A stretch of DNA of 64,000 nucleotides from Blastobasis lacticolella (taxonomy: Eukaryota; Arthropoda; Insecta; Lepidoptera; Blastobasidae), in assembly GCA_905147135.1 (NCBI GenBank), contig LR990039.1, positions 32,113,708 to 32,177,707 on the forward strand, given 5' to 3'. Both the position numbers and the translations under genes were made by a program. This document shows positions 36,045-48,215 of the stretch, one piece after another. The notes beneath the pieces were generated by a model. The model was given only the letters and a program-made list of their open reading frames with translations, had not been told where the DNA came from and searched no databases. Position 1 is the stretch's first letter, and every line of letters begins with the position of its first letter.

Positions 36045-36262
36045 TAGTATGAGGCCCGCCTGCGGTGGTTTAGTCACCTGCTTGATACGTGGGAAAAAGG
36101 TGTCTGAACCTGCCGGTATCAGAAAAGAGACACAGGCAGCTATGGATTGCCATCGCTTACGAAGGGAGGATGCTGAAGACCGGGCGAAATGGAAGAAGAA
36201 GAATCGGAAAGCGGACACTTGCACAAGCCAGGATAATTGCTAGGATGATGATGAATATAGAC
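36045..36262 (+). mobile_element. LINE C-terminal remnant
   Basis: Plus-strand pieces RGKKVSEPAGIRKETQ, EDAEDRAKWKKKNRKAD and a final GATGATGATGAA are typical of non-LTR RT tails. The small Penelope-like fragment at 36271 inserted just beyond it. Confidence 0.55.
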
Positions 36263-36270
36263 ATTTACAT

Positions 36271-36347
36271 ATTATTATATTAGACGGGACTTGCACGCGA
36301 CGTACCTCTTGGATTTATTTTCCCGACGTTTCGGTTAGTTTGAAATA
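36271..36347 (-). mobile_element. Tiny Penelope-like 3' end fragment with 17-bp target duplication
   Basis: These 77 bases match the last part of the Penelope-like element at 31867, including the CCGAAACGTCGGG block and the TCTAATATAATAAT end. They are flanked on both sides by AATATAGACATTTACAT (36254-36270 and 36348-36364). This is an extremely 5'-truncated insertion of the same family. Confidence 0.85.
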
Positions 36348-36805
36348 AATATAGACATTTACATGGACATAAGTTCATTAAAATTTTGGATTGATTTTTC
36401 GGATATTCATGTTTTGTTTGAGGTCTTCAATAATAAATTTCAATAGAATTTTTACGTATACTCAACTTTGGCAGACAAACTGTGTAGTAGTTGTAGTGGT
36501 AGTAGTTTGTGTTGGGAAGTCACGTGATAAATAAGTAACTTTTTTACATAATCCTTTGCTATTAATAAATTACGTAAGTTACATATCCTACCTAATTTTT
36601 TTCACTATTCATGAATCATATTACATAACACTATTTAAGTAAAAAATCCGGATTGTTTCGGCTTCGGAGAGCTTCGTCTCTGTCATAAAGACTCACACTT
36701 CACATAACCTATCTGCCGACATCTGCACACTATTTTTCACTATGTATGCAATATTTTATGGGGTAATCACGAAACGAAAATAATCTCATTTCAATTTCAT
36801 AATCA

Positions 36806-36811
36806 TTTATT
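36806..36811 (-). terminator. Polyadenylation signal of UGT-D
   Basis: AATAAA on the minus strand, 53 bases after the stop codon of copy D. Confidence 0.55.
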
Positions 36812-36864
36812 AATTAAAATAACAAATTTGACATACGCATACCTACCTATACGTAACATGTTAA

Positions 36865-39800
36865 TTAGTTTTTCTTTTTTCGCTCGCTCGTTTTCTTTTT
36901 TGTACAGATAATTATTTTTCCTATTCTAATTAAAACTATTGCAACTGCCAACACTACCGCCGCTAAGTCCAAGTACATTTTCTGGTACCAGGGCACCAGA
37001 AGCGCGGGGGAGCGCAGATGCGGCGCGCCGCGCGTGCGCACCACGTGCTCCACCCAGTGAACCAGCTCGCGCCCGGGCGGCACCACGCGGTCGTGGTAGA
37101 TCAGCGACAGCTGCTTCACTGTATCGCGGTACCTGAAATTAGACATTTATAGCGTTATTAGAATAGGTCGGATATAGATTTGCGAAGCATATATTTTTCC
37201 AAAAGTATGTCGCCTATGTGTATGTTCTGAAACCTTCTATTGCTGGGAAAGATATCGTGGAGCAGGTACTGTTAGATAGACTTTTGTGCTTCTTCCAAAA
37301 ATATGATGTGTTTCTGTATGAGTCGCAACCTCCATTTACTCGTACTTTCTGAATCCCTCAATTGTTGGGAAAATTTAGATTTTCGGGGGGTACTGTTAGA
37401 TAACTGTTTTGTTATTTGTGATGCTTCTTCCAAAGAGTGTTTTTGTTAGAGTCGCAATCTCTAAAATGGGTACGTTCCCAGTGGGAACGACCTGGAATAA
37501 ATGATTTCGTACTTTCTAAATCCCACAAAGTTTTCGTTATCTTGCGGTTGATACTATTTGATGATCCTTTTGTTGTTTATGCTGCGATGTGAGCTTTTGT
37601 TTGAGACGCAGTTTCTATTTACGTTCTGAATACCTCAATTGTTGGGAAAGCTTTCATGGGGTGAGATAATACGTGAGATAATTATTTTGTTGTTTGTGAT
37701 GCTTCTTCCAAAGATGTGTGTTCATGTACGTAACGAGGTAGCTACCCCCCAGCAAGTTGTACGAACGGAAGAAAAAAGAACAAAATTACACCAACAGAAA
37801 ATAGTTGCATTGCATCTAATTGGCTTATGATTTTAAGAGCTCGCTCATTCGTTGATTGTACGTACTGTGTGCACTGGCTGCGTAGCACACAAGTAAAACA
37901 CACACTAGGGCGTCCTGTTTGAGGCGTACTGTCTATTTACTTTCTAAATACCTTAATTAGTAAAGTACTGTTAGATGCTCAACTCATTTGTGGTTTGTGA
38001 TGCTTTTTCCAAAGATAAGTGTGGTTTTGCTAGAGTCGCAGTCGTAATTAATGTTCTAAATCCCTCATTGATTTCCTCCTTACTGATTTTCTCCCATGCG
38101 TTACTTTTCATTTAGAGGTCGCTGTAGTAACGCGATTAAATATCATACAGACAAACGTGTAGGTATACGACTTAGATGGATATGTTATTCTTCCATAACT
38201 ACACAATCCATGATTTAGGATTTAATACTTAATTATTTCTATGTAAGTAGGTAGAAGTGCACAGAAGACAAAACATCAACCTTTCAAAACCAGTTTAAGA
38301 TGAGCTATGAGCATCTCTGTAGACCGATTAGTAATGTTAGCTTCTTTTAATTATATGCTGCCTTGTGTAAAAGCGTCGTTGAATTTGGTCATTTATACTG
38401 TGACTCTACCATAAACCCGAGATCGGGTAAGGAATAAAAGTTTAACTATAGAAATAATAAGTAATCACAATTAATAGAGTTCCAAAAATATTAGCAGATT
38501 GGGAAATGGCCACAGGAACTCCTCAATAATACAATGCAACTTATAGAGTTTGGGTTCGTTACATTTGCCTTGAACAAGCCTAAAGTCCTACAACCTGATG
38601 AATTTCAAAAGAACTCGACTCGTTTTAATTTTTCCATTTTGTTGTTCTTTAACGTTTTAATAAATGTTTTGGAACGATCTAGAATTAAGCTTTCCCAGAC
38701 AATCAATAAATAAATGTCTACTGACCTCCTACTTGTGAGGACTTCGTCGATTGCTTTCCGAAGATCCTCGGTCATCGTGTAAGAGATGTCTACTCGTTTG
38801 GCAAAGCCCTTGGTCACTGCCTTGTCGACGTTATGGAACTGGTCGGCGAATACTGGTATACCGATTATGGGAATGCCAAAGTGGATAGTCTCCATTGTTG
38901 ATAGCAACCCCCCATGGGTGATGAACAATACACACTTTGGATGAGCTGGAAAGTAAGACATAACGCTTTAACGGAAATTCGGTTTTTACGAATTGGGTTA
39001 TTGAAATAAGATTTCGAAATTCGCAAATAAAAAATTGACGTGACACAATTAAGCAAATCGCATTGCCACTACATATAATTCAGCTATCGATATTCTCGGC
39101 GAGATATTGAACATTAGCTCCAAATCGAAAAGGATTCACGGGTGCAAAGTTTAATGAATGTTAGAATTTTTCGCTATTAAATCAGTGCCTTGAGGTAACT
39201 CAGAAATAAGTCCATTCCCCGTGGCTTATGTTATAAATCAAACAATAAAATTATAGATCATGCCAGCATATTATGGGATATTTTGCAATTATTTGTTATC
39301 AATAAGATTATTAGCTAAATTTAAAATAAGTTAATGGTTAAATTTAAAAACTTAAGTAGTAGTACCTAAAATGCTCATTTGAGGAGCCCACTTCAGAATA
39401 TGAACATTTTTGGGCATGTCTGCTAATTCCTCTTCAAATTTCCACAGTACTGTTTGCTTCAAACCGCCGAACATTTTCAGAAGATCTTTTTTGAGTTGGT
39501 CTGGCAAATCTGTGCTTTTCAGATTGGAGCCCAAGCTGAAGTATATCACCCCATTTTTGGCTTCGTCCATGATTTTTTTCAAGTCCTTTATAAAATAAAT
39601 TGATTAGTTGACGTAAGACTTCTTAATATTTGCTAAACTAAAGTGTTCGACAAGTACATTATTTCTCAGTAAGGTTTCACATTAGGCCTACGAACTAAGC
39701 ATTTGGTACTTTGTGATAGGAGAGATTAATGGTCGCGTCTCTATAATTAATTATACTTAAATTTAAAATGTCATCATCTACTCCAATAGTAGGCACAGGC

Positions 39801-42800
39801 ATAGCAAACTTGTAAAGGGATGGGATCCAGTGCCTTCTTAAATATGTTTTGATTTTAATTTTCAAAATAAGCACGTGGCATGCATATTTTTGTACATAAA
39901 TGTCTGACTGATAATCACTTGGCCACCACGACTTCAAAGATCTTAATGTAGCTTACCTCTGGCAAAGGCTTAACTTCCGTATCTATGTGGTGACCACCGA
40001 CGTGTATATAATTGTGAGGCCGCGTTATAGCTTCACTCGAAGAAATATGAGAGAAGATTAGTGCCAACGAAGCGTTGAACCTCAAGTTATAGAAGGACGG
40101 CAGCACTCTACCTCTTTTGGCCATAGCGGTTTGATAAGCGTTCTCATAAATTTCGGACTCCGTAGACGCGAAATAACTGAAATTAAAATATAATTGTTTT
40201 ACATATCACTTTGTTTTCGATTTTTTGGCTTTAGGTATCTAAACTAGGTGTCTAAAATTAATGTAAGCACAATGCTCGAATCAGCTTCTTCAATAGGTAG
40301 CCAGACAGTCTACGAATTTGAAGCACCTTCAAATGACACCCTGCTCGTTAGAACCCACACCAAAAACGGATCAGGTTTACTGTTTAGTTGATGTTATAGC
40401 ACGAAGGTACCGATATAGCTCTGTTTATTTATTTTATTTTATTTATTAGGAAGACCTACAGTTTAACGAAAATGACCTGCGCGTCAAAGTAGACCACAGG
40501 CCGGCGAGCACAGCTTAATAATAATGTATGCTCGAAATGAACGGGCCACCTTGTCAGGGCCATGTATAGGGAGCCGATGATTAGCAGAGCCCATGTTTGC
40601 AGACGACAAAAACCGATCAGCAGTGCACGTCCTGCGGATGAGATAATGATGATAATGACTGTTGGTAAACCTAATAAATAAATAAATAAATAATGATATC
40701 AAGTTTTGGCGTTCTTAATATTGCAAACTTGATCGACTTGCAAGCTTCCAGCAGGAGAGGTTGCAGAGGACTTTGAAGGCATTTTTACATCAGTACATAC
40801 AATTCCTTGTAGAACAACCCCATCACTTGTGCAACGAGCGACTTGACACGCAGTACGAAATCGTATGGGGGCTCGTGCGCGTGCAATACGGACGGCGTAT
40901 ATGCCGGGTTCGGTAACTCGTCCAGCATCGCCAGCGTCACGCTGAAATGCTCGAACGGGAAGAACCAGATGTAGGGGCAGTTGAACACGGCGGCCAGTCT
41001 GGAAAAGAGGTGGTAGCTTCAGTAATATATAGAGGTACTCTCACAGGTGAAAAAGTCAACTAACTAGCTTCGAGCCGCTCTGTCATTAGCAGTCATGGTA
41101 TATAAGCGGCATGTAGTGAATAAATGTGTGAATTTCCGATTGGCATCCCGTGATGGTATATTGTTATTAATATTATAAACTAACTGGCTCATCACGACTT
41201 TTTTCGCGTGATGTCCTATCACTACCCTAACCCTACCCTATCCTACTATATCCCTACTACCCTAACCTACCCCTACCCTACTCAACCTTACCCTCTTCCT
41301 AGGTATTTATGTAACATCATCATCACAACTGTTGTGTTATAAATATAACAATGGAAAACGCAGCTGCCCATTTTCCTGGCTACGGAGACTCTAGATGTTT
41401 TGCCTCGAAAATATTTATTTATTAATTAGGAACATCAACAGCTGTTGAGAGATGGATGGATGAGAAGTAAACTTAAGTATCAGAAAACCAATTACAGATA
41501 TGAGTCGCCTTGTACGACGACACCCACGAGTGTACGGGTTGGAGCTTTTCTACTCTGCCGGACACCACATGGTCAATGGATTTTTACACATAAAGATTAT
41601 AAATTGTACCTACTTGTTCATATATACCATAAGTAAATATCCTACTAAGTATATTTTAATGTTAAAATTGTTTTTTATACTTTATTTTAATAAATGTAAA
41701 TTGAAAAATGAGCGTTGGTACCTATCAGATAGGATAATTATCAGATAAATGACGATAATCGGTAATTGTTATTATCCTTAATTACCTATCTGTAATACCT
41801 GAAGTTATAATACACATGTGCCTATTGTGAGATGGGAAATATGACATTAATTATAATAACTAATTAAGTGACTGTCATGCTTATAATATGAACCATGGTG
41901 TGAAATAAATGTAAGAAGCATATTTGGTATATAGATAACAAACAATGAGTATTCATTCAATTAATATCGCAAACAGTTATATTCAGTCTTAGGTACCACT
42001 GACCTCCTGATAAGAAGCATCAATATCTAATCGGAGAAATGGTCACTTGAGAATAATGAATGATAAAGGTTTTATTAACTTTGGAGACATAATTATTAGA
42101 CCTCATTTTAAATGGTATAACATGGCTAATAATTACCCTTTCGAATTTCAGTCGTGACTAATTTCTTCTAATTATATGCTCTATATAAATGTTTTCGTTT
42201 ATGGTAAAGTTTAAAGATAAGGGTGAATGACGAGCCTTGGCACTACAATTCACTTCATGTATTTCAAATGGTAAAAACTGGCTTTATGCAATAGGTATTC
42301 TAAACCACAAGAAAATATAAACGGAAAACATCCGGTAATTAGGCTTCTGTTCCACCCACATATACTAACTATGTACCAGGGATGTCCTCAACAGACATAG
42401 CAATAAACTCGACGATCACCAATCGAGAGATCAGGCGGGATTTAAATTTGAGGTTAGCCCTAAAGCGGAAGGATTTCGCCTCCCTTTGTGTGTTCTACCG
42501 CTTGTACAACGGTGTTTGTTCTGAAGAACTCTTTGACATGATGCCTACAGCTACATTCTATCATCGCACCGCTCGCCATCGACAGAGAGTTCATCCTCAC
42601 ACCTTGGAGCCAAATTGATCGCGAACTGTGCGCGCACGCACACTAAGGTTGTGGGATGAACTACCTGGAGAGGTTTTCCCTGGAGAGTACAACATGGAGT
42701 TCTTCAAGAAAGGGGTTTAAAGGTTTTTACGGGGTCGGCAACGCGTGGGTGACGCCCCTGGTATTGCTAACGTCCATAGGCTGCGGTGACTGCTTTCCAT

Positions 42801-45800
42801 CAGGCAGGCCGCAAGCTTGTTTGCCACCTTAGTGGTACAAAAAAAAAACCTCTTCATAGTCTGAAGACAGTCAAAGAATAGTACCATGAATATACAGAAA
42901 CCCGAATATCGAGTTTGAAAAAGCATTTGAAGACGTATATACAGACTATTTTATGAGATGGAGACCTTCACAGTCAGTGCATTGAAAATACGTCTTGCAG
43001 ATAGAGACGGAAAGAATGATGCTCGGTATAACTCTAATGAATCGTAAAAGAAATGAGTGATCAGATAAAATACAAAGGTAGTGGAAGATGTGGAAGAAGT
43101 AGAGCGCCGGAAGTGGAGATCGTCAGGACACAAGCTAGAATGGACTAAAGTCATTGGTCGAGAACGACCGAGGAGTGGAAGATCCCGCGTCAACCAGCCG
43201 GAGTTAATTGGCTGCATGTAGCCGGAAACAGACAGGTGTGGAAGCTTAGAGAGGAGGTCTACGTTCTCAAGCGGACAAATTGTGGCCTGACACGAATATT
43301 AACTAATAAAATGTATTAATTTGGTAGACGCAAAGGTTTACAGGGACGTAGGTTCTATTGTCTCAGCCCACCCCTGAGGGTTCATCATCACAGCCCAATA
43401 CAGTCCACTACAGTACTTAGGCCTCTAAGGCAGGCGGATTGGAGATCGCAGTGTTATAAATATAACAATAGAAAACGCTGTTGCCGGTTTTCCAGCTTAC
43501 GGAGACTCCAGATCTTTGGCCTCAAAACGTTACTCGCCTTGTACGATACCCACAAGTGTAAGGGGTTGGTGCTATTCTACTCTGCCGGAAACCACAGGTC
43601 AGATATCCCCTGAGGGTTAAGAGCGTGATTACGTATGTGTGAAACTCACCCGCAATATACGTCGCTGAACATCCATTCGCCTATGACCAGGTCGAACTCC
43701 TCCCGAGTATCCTGGAGCAGTTGCTGCACATTTCTGTGCATAAGCGATTTTCTGGTTGAGTTGAACATCATGTTTATTATAAATTTGTGGTCTCCCATGT
43801 TTAATTTTCCATCCATTATTTCTTTGACGTTCAATTTTGCTGTAATGCATTGAACAGAATAAAAAGCGACGTCACACAGTAGGCACCTGAATCATTCACG
43901 GGAGTTTCTTACTCTTGCGTTTTTTAGACAAACGGATAGCGACTTATTCATATAGAATTCGGTTACACCGTATTCTCGCGGGAACTACATAAAACATCGC
44001 AATCAACGCCTATGGGTTGTTATTCAGGGATAAAACCTACAACACTGTAAAACTTCATCATAATTTGTTCAGTAGTTAGTGTGAATATGTGACAAACATC
44101 CATCCAATGTTATAATCGTAGTAGGATGGAATTAAATCGGTTACACAGTATCATCATCATCGCCCACTGCTGGGCATAGGCCTCCCCCAGAGATCTCCAC
44201 AAAGACCGGTCCTGTGCTTTCCGCATCCAGCTGGTACCTGCGATCCTTACCAGGTCGTCGGTCCATCTTGTAGGAGGCCTACCCACGCTGCGTCTACCGG
44301 TACGTACACAGTATACTCACCAGGTAATACCATATCACTGACGTCTATTTGCCGAAGGCGCTGAGGAGGATCCGTCTTAAGGAACGGTGTGATGTAAGTC
44401 ACCTGGAGAAATACAATAATAATTATTAGAATAGTTACAGTTACAGAATACCGCAGCTAAACAATACTCTTTTAAATAGTGTTGTGTTTCTGCCGGTGAG
44501 TAAGGTTTCCAGAGCTCCATGGGGTGGGGATTTGGGGAACCGTGGCCTTGGCAGTGGAGGGGCATTTGTCTTTTTGCTGCCAGAGAAACGTGTTATAGAG
44601 GTGGGCAACGCATTGGCGGTACTCTTGGTGTTGCTAATGTCTATAGGCAGTGGTGACCACTTTCCAGCAGGTGGCCCGCTTGCCTGTTTGCCGTAAAAAA
44701 AAGTTATAATCTAAGTAGGCACCTCATAATTACGGTCCTTATGCTCCTCCTCATCATAGACATCACCTCATAACAGACCATTTAAAAATTCCTCTAATAA
44801 TAATCGGTAGTGCCAATGAGAGAAAACTAAAAATCTTAGGTAGGTGCCACAAAATAAAGAACGGCCCGCCCCAAGCAGAAGGTCCACTGGAAGCAATGCG
44901 CCATTTCCGTCACGCACACATTGACGTTACGTTTATAGGCATTCTCAAGCAGTTTCAAGCAGTGCTCGATCGCGATTGATTGTAAACGATATTATTATTG
45001 ATAAAATAAAAGTACTTGTACGTAACTAAGATTATTTAATATCATTCAAGCAACGCACGCAGAGTCCAAGAACTGATGGGTGACCATTTCAGACTTTGAG
45101 GCTAGTCGAACTTCAGCACCGCCACGAGTTCTAATGCCGATTGTGAAGCGAGGTTGACCAAGGTCTTCCGCTAGAGACCCTAGGACTAGTTGAACAGTTT
45201 CAGGCACCACGTGACAGTTTTTAACAGAATAAGAAACCGTAATGGCCACCTTAATGGTTTCTAGTCGGAAATTACTGTTTAGTCTAATATAGAAAAAATC
45301 GCTGACCACCTTCCTTGTCATTAGCATTAGGACAATAGTCCTAGATACGCTAGGACAATAGTCCTGGATAATAATCCAGGGGGGGCCTGGCCCCTGAGGA
45401 TTCCAGGGTTGTTATTATTTTGTATGAAGTTTTTTATGTACATCCTGGGGTGGGCACGGCCCATCCGCCCCCCCCACTAGCAACCCTAGTGTGTCGGCAA
45501 GTTTAGGTAATAATTTTCGAAGACGACGGGAGTGGACTTTCTGTTAGTTTTCTTTTTTGTGTAGGTGCCTACTACTAGTCATCTAGCATTCACCTATCTA
45601 CTCCACCACACCATCTGAGTGGTAGGCATCCACACTAAACACACACCCATATATTTGTATTGTAGTTAGCCGTGCTAATGGGTATATTTATTTGGCTCGT
45701 TGTCAGTGTTGTATCTTGTCCAATATTAAATTTCTATTACACAAGATACTATACTGTATACTGAGTAATAAAGACATACATTAACTATTAACATTAACTC

Positions 45801-46171
45801 TCACACAATAAATATCATTCCAGATACTATATGTATAATTTCTTCCAAGCACCATTTACAGAAATACTAATGTGTATGTTAATGTTGCCTGGAAGAAATC
45901 ACTTGTAGCGATAAGGCCGCCTTTTCCATAATATATCTGTTACTGGTTTTAACTGTAGATATTGTGTATTGTCTTGTAGTTGTATGAGCTAAAATTTGTT
46001 TATCAATACATCTAAACTCACGTCATGGCCAGCTTGAAGGAGGTGCTTCACGACACCGTCGCCGAGGATGCCGTGGCTCTTCGAAGGGAAAGGGAAAGCA
46101 ACCAGGATCCTATACGCGTCCGATGAAGCCAGCACTGCCAGTAGAACCGGCCACCATTTAAGCCACTGCAT
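36865..46171 (-). CDS. UDP-glycosyltransferase, copy D (diverged, 8 exons, 519 aa)
   Basis: Intact UGT on the minus strand. Exons in coding order: 46022-46171, 44321-44402, 43650-43839, 40789-40998, 39957-40176, 39366-39585, 38726-38945, 36865-37132 (1560 nt, phases consistent). It starts MQWLKWWPVLLAVLASSDA, a signal peptide; the likely catalytic histidine is H33 in SKSHGILG. Exon 7 carries the UGT signature FITHGGLLSTMETIHFG through FADQF. Exon 8 has the conserved HDRVVPPGRELVHWVEHVVR block, a membrane segment and the end KKKN, a dilysine-type ER signal. Exon 4 uses a donor nine bases further on than in A/B; the nearer GT would break the frame. Clearly diverged from A/B over exons 1-6 but nearly identical in the first half of exon 8. 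Introns are swollen with repeats. The same ER-lumenal conjugation role is expected. Confidence 0.93.
37190..38070. repeat. Degenerate tandem repeat in intron 7 of UGT-D
   Basis: A unit of roughly 100-150 bases is repeated several times in degenerate form: GCTTCTTCCAAAGA, then GAGTCGCAATCTC, TACTTTCTAAATCCCTCAAT, TTGTTGGGAAAGC, GTACTGTTAGATGA and TTTTGTTGTTTGTGATGCTT. Clear unit starts are near 37289, 37421, 37701 and 38000, with decayed ones between. No coding capacity. Confidence 0.7.
41310..41585 (+). repeat. Dispersed repeat R1 in intron 3 of UGT-D
   Basis: AACGCAGCTGCCCATTTTCC, CTTGTACGACGACACCCACG and CTACTCTGCCGGACACCACA. It is split by a short AT-rich insertion near 41410-41500. Confidence 0.65.
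42405..42850 (+). mobile_element. Jockey-like 3' fragment in intron 3 of UGT-D
   Basis: The plus strand encodes KRKDFASLCVFYRLYNGVC, ELFDMMPTATFYHRTARHR and HPHTLEPN, as in the element at 33810. It then has the usual 3' UTR (CAACGCGTGGGTGACGCC, then a poly(A) run near 42840). It is on the opposite strand to the host gene. Confidence 0.8.
42950..43245 (+). mobile_element. LINE C-terminal remnant in intron 3 of UGT-D
   Basis: Reads brokenly as ALKIRLADRDGKNDARYN, then KVVEDVEEVERRKWRSSGH, WTKVIGRERPRSGRSR, the basic C-terminal region of a non-LTR RT with several stops. Confidence 0.5.
43379..43605 (+). repeat. Dispersed repeat R1 in intron 3 of UGT-D
   Basis: CAATACAGTCCACTACAGTA, GGATTGGAGATCGCAGTGTT, AACGCTGTTGCCGGTTTTCC and TTCTACTCTGCCGGAAACCA. 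Confidence 0.65.
44148..44308 (-). mobile_element. RTE-like 3' end beside the exon 2 donor of UGT-D
   Basis: CCACTGCTGGGCATAGGCCT, then CACAAAGACCGGTCCTGTGC and CCAGGTCGTCGGTCCA, match the RTE tail at 7440-7570. The insertion ends only about 12 bases from the exon 2 splice donor of copy D (exon edge 44321), in the same orientation as that gene. Confidence 0.75.
44560..44702 (+). mobile_element. LINE 3' UTR fragment in intron 1 of UGT-D
   Basis: GTGGGCAACGCATTGGCGGT, TTGCTAATGTCTATAGGCAG and CCGCTTGCCTGTTTGCCG followed by A8, the same family as 42720-42850. A weaker copy is at 7940-8030 (minus sense). Confidence 0.55.
45360..45490 (+). repeat. Dispersed repeat R2 in intron 1 of UGT-D
   Basis: GGGGGCCTGGCCCCTGAGGA and GTATGAAGTTTTTTATGTAC, then TGGGGTGGGCACGGCC; the inverted equivalent of 4225-4400. 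Confidence 0.6.
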
Positions 46172-47650
46172 CCTGCAATTATATAAACAGGTTTTGACAA
46201 GCCAAAATTAGAGTGATATTGGCATTGCAATCGTGTGAGGGCTTGTCGTCACCAAATTCACGCTAAAATGAACAATGGGGCGCTTGATAAGGTTACAAAT
46301 TATTCGTGAAACAACATTAAGTACAATGCAAGAACTACTACAACGAACGTTGCCTGCAAGAGAATACAAGTATTATAGGAAATCAGTTGGCGCTAATTAG
46401 GTATGTTGACAATTCATCATGAATCATGACATGACTTACAAACATTGTGGTTAATGGTCATCTGTAGTTGTATTTACCCAGATTTATTCCTTTACAAATG
46501 TCAATGACAATTCATCTTAGACATTATTTACTACGAGTCAAATAATGGACAAATATTATGCAATAGTATAAAAGAGGCGAGGGTTGGTATAATGCTGTAA
46601 ACAAGCTGGTATATATTTAAACAATAGCCTTTAGTTAGATGTCACTGGAAAAATTCTTCGTTCGCGGTTTTCTTTATACAGATAACAATCAAACCGGCCA
46701 AGAGCACTATGGTGTGTTTATAATCACACCATGCATGCTTTATTTCGCTTAATACTTCTAAATATCAAGAATATCCAGATCGTTGTTGCACGATATCGTG
46801 TTTACGAGCTTGTACAGCACGAACAAAACAAACTTACCTACAGTATATACTACTGGTCCTCGCAAATTTATCCCGCTACTAGTCAACACGCCCAGAAAGA
46901 GTATAAACAAGGCTTTGCCTGCCTACCTATTTTTCAATATCACAAACTGGATATGGTAATAATTTAGGTAGGTGCCTAAAAAAAACAATAATGAAAGAAC
47001 AACAGCGCGCGCTTCACTGAACTGGTCGAGGTTATTAACATTCCAAAAAAATAAGATAAAAACGCACAGAACACACTACCTGCGGTTAACATTAGCTGCA
47101 TTTCGGACCACATTATTTCGAAACAAATCGAGGGATAGATTTTAGAAGATGTTTATTAGAAGTCCAGCTTATTAAATATTCATGGTATTTTAGAAAATAA
47201 TAATTATTATATTAGCCTGTATCATCCCACTGCTGGGCAATGACCTCAAACCGATTCTTCCACTTTAGAGAAAAATATACACATACAAATATTAAATATC
47301 ACTATCGTTAGGCCTCTACTAATACAGTAAAAATACCTCTAAATCTAATATAATACATACCTGCTTCTCAAACCTGCTTCTGCGTATGCACTATTGTAAC
47401 GACACCGAGTTTAAAATAATTTAACCAATTAATATAGCCAAGGAGAGAATCACACGGAGCGCGGTGCCGGCGCAACAGCAGATTGATTATACTGGGACTG
47501 GGACGTTTAATGACCCGCCGTTGGCCGAAGGTGTAGTGTAACCACACGATCCGAGTTCTAGGATTTCCTAAATTAGGAATTGACGAATTGTTGTTTTAAA
47601 CATTTTTATATGTTTATATGGAAATTGAATTATAATTTTGTTGGTTATAA
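46172..47650. other. Upstream region of UGT-D, no gene seen
   Basis: May include a promoter or untranslated exon of copy D, but no motif decides it. Short frames only. Confidence 0.45.
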
Positions 47651-47942
47651 AATGGCGTCCGTGTCGCGCACGCTTAGGCCCGGGGTCCGACTTGACCATG
47701 ATCCACGATTTGGCAGGTCAGGTACAGTGGAGCGATTGCCGTCTTACCCCCATGACACTGTTAACAGGGGAACCTGACCAGATTAGATCATGGTTGCACA
47801 TATGGTCGCCTGAGTGTGCAGGTTCCATGATGATGTTTTCCCCTTACCGCAATGAAATTGGTACATGGCGGCAGTGCGATTCGAACCTGCTACCTCTCGC
47901 TTACGAGTCGAACCCCATAACTACTAAGCCACCGACGCTTTG
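47651..47942 (-). mobile_element. tRNA-derived SINE, copy
   Basis: TCCGACTTGACCATGATCCA at one end and CGCTTACGAGTCGAACCCC with GCCACCGACGC at the other. The ATGATG tail is missing. Confidence 0.75.
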
Positions 47943-48004
47943 TTGGTAAAATTGTTGTTTTTATCTGTATTGTTGTTCATCAAATTAATGAAGCCCAGTT
48001 AAAA

Positions 48005-48215
48005 GTTAACGTCTGCCATGCAAAGGTCCCAGGTTCCCGGCCGGGCAAAAATTGAAATGATGAATTTAAATTTCTGTTATGGGTCTACCTATAATAAGTA
48101 TGTATTTAAAAAATATATAAGAATTTATCAGTTTTCTGGCACTCATAACACAAGCTTTGGTTACTTTGGGGCTAGATGGCGCTGTGTGAATTTGTCCAAG
48201 CATATTTCTTTATTT
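48005..48215 (+). mobile_element. Second SINE family (GCTAGATGGCGCTGTG end)
   Basis: GCAAAGGTCCCAGGTTCCCG at the left (degraded B-box region), AATTTCTGTTATGGGTCT in the body and TTTGGGGCTAGATGGCGCTG near the right end. Homologous copies lie in intron 4 of UGT-B (26163-26440, minus) and of UGT-C (29700-29945, plus). Confidence 0.65.
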
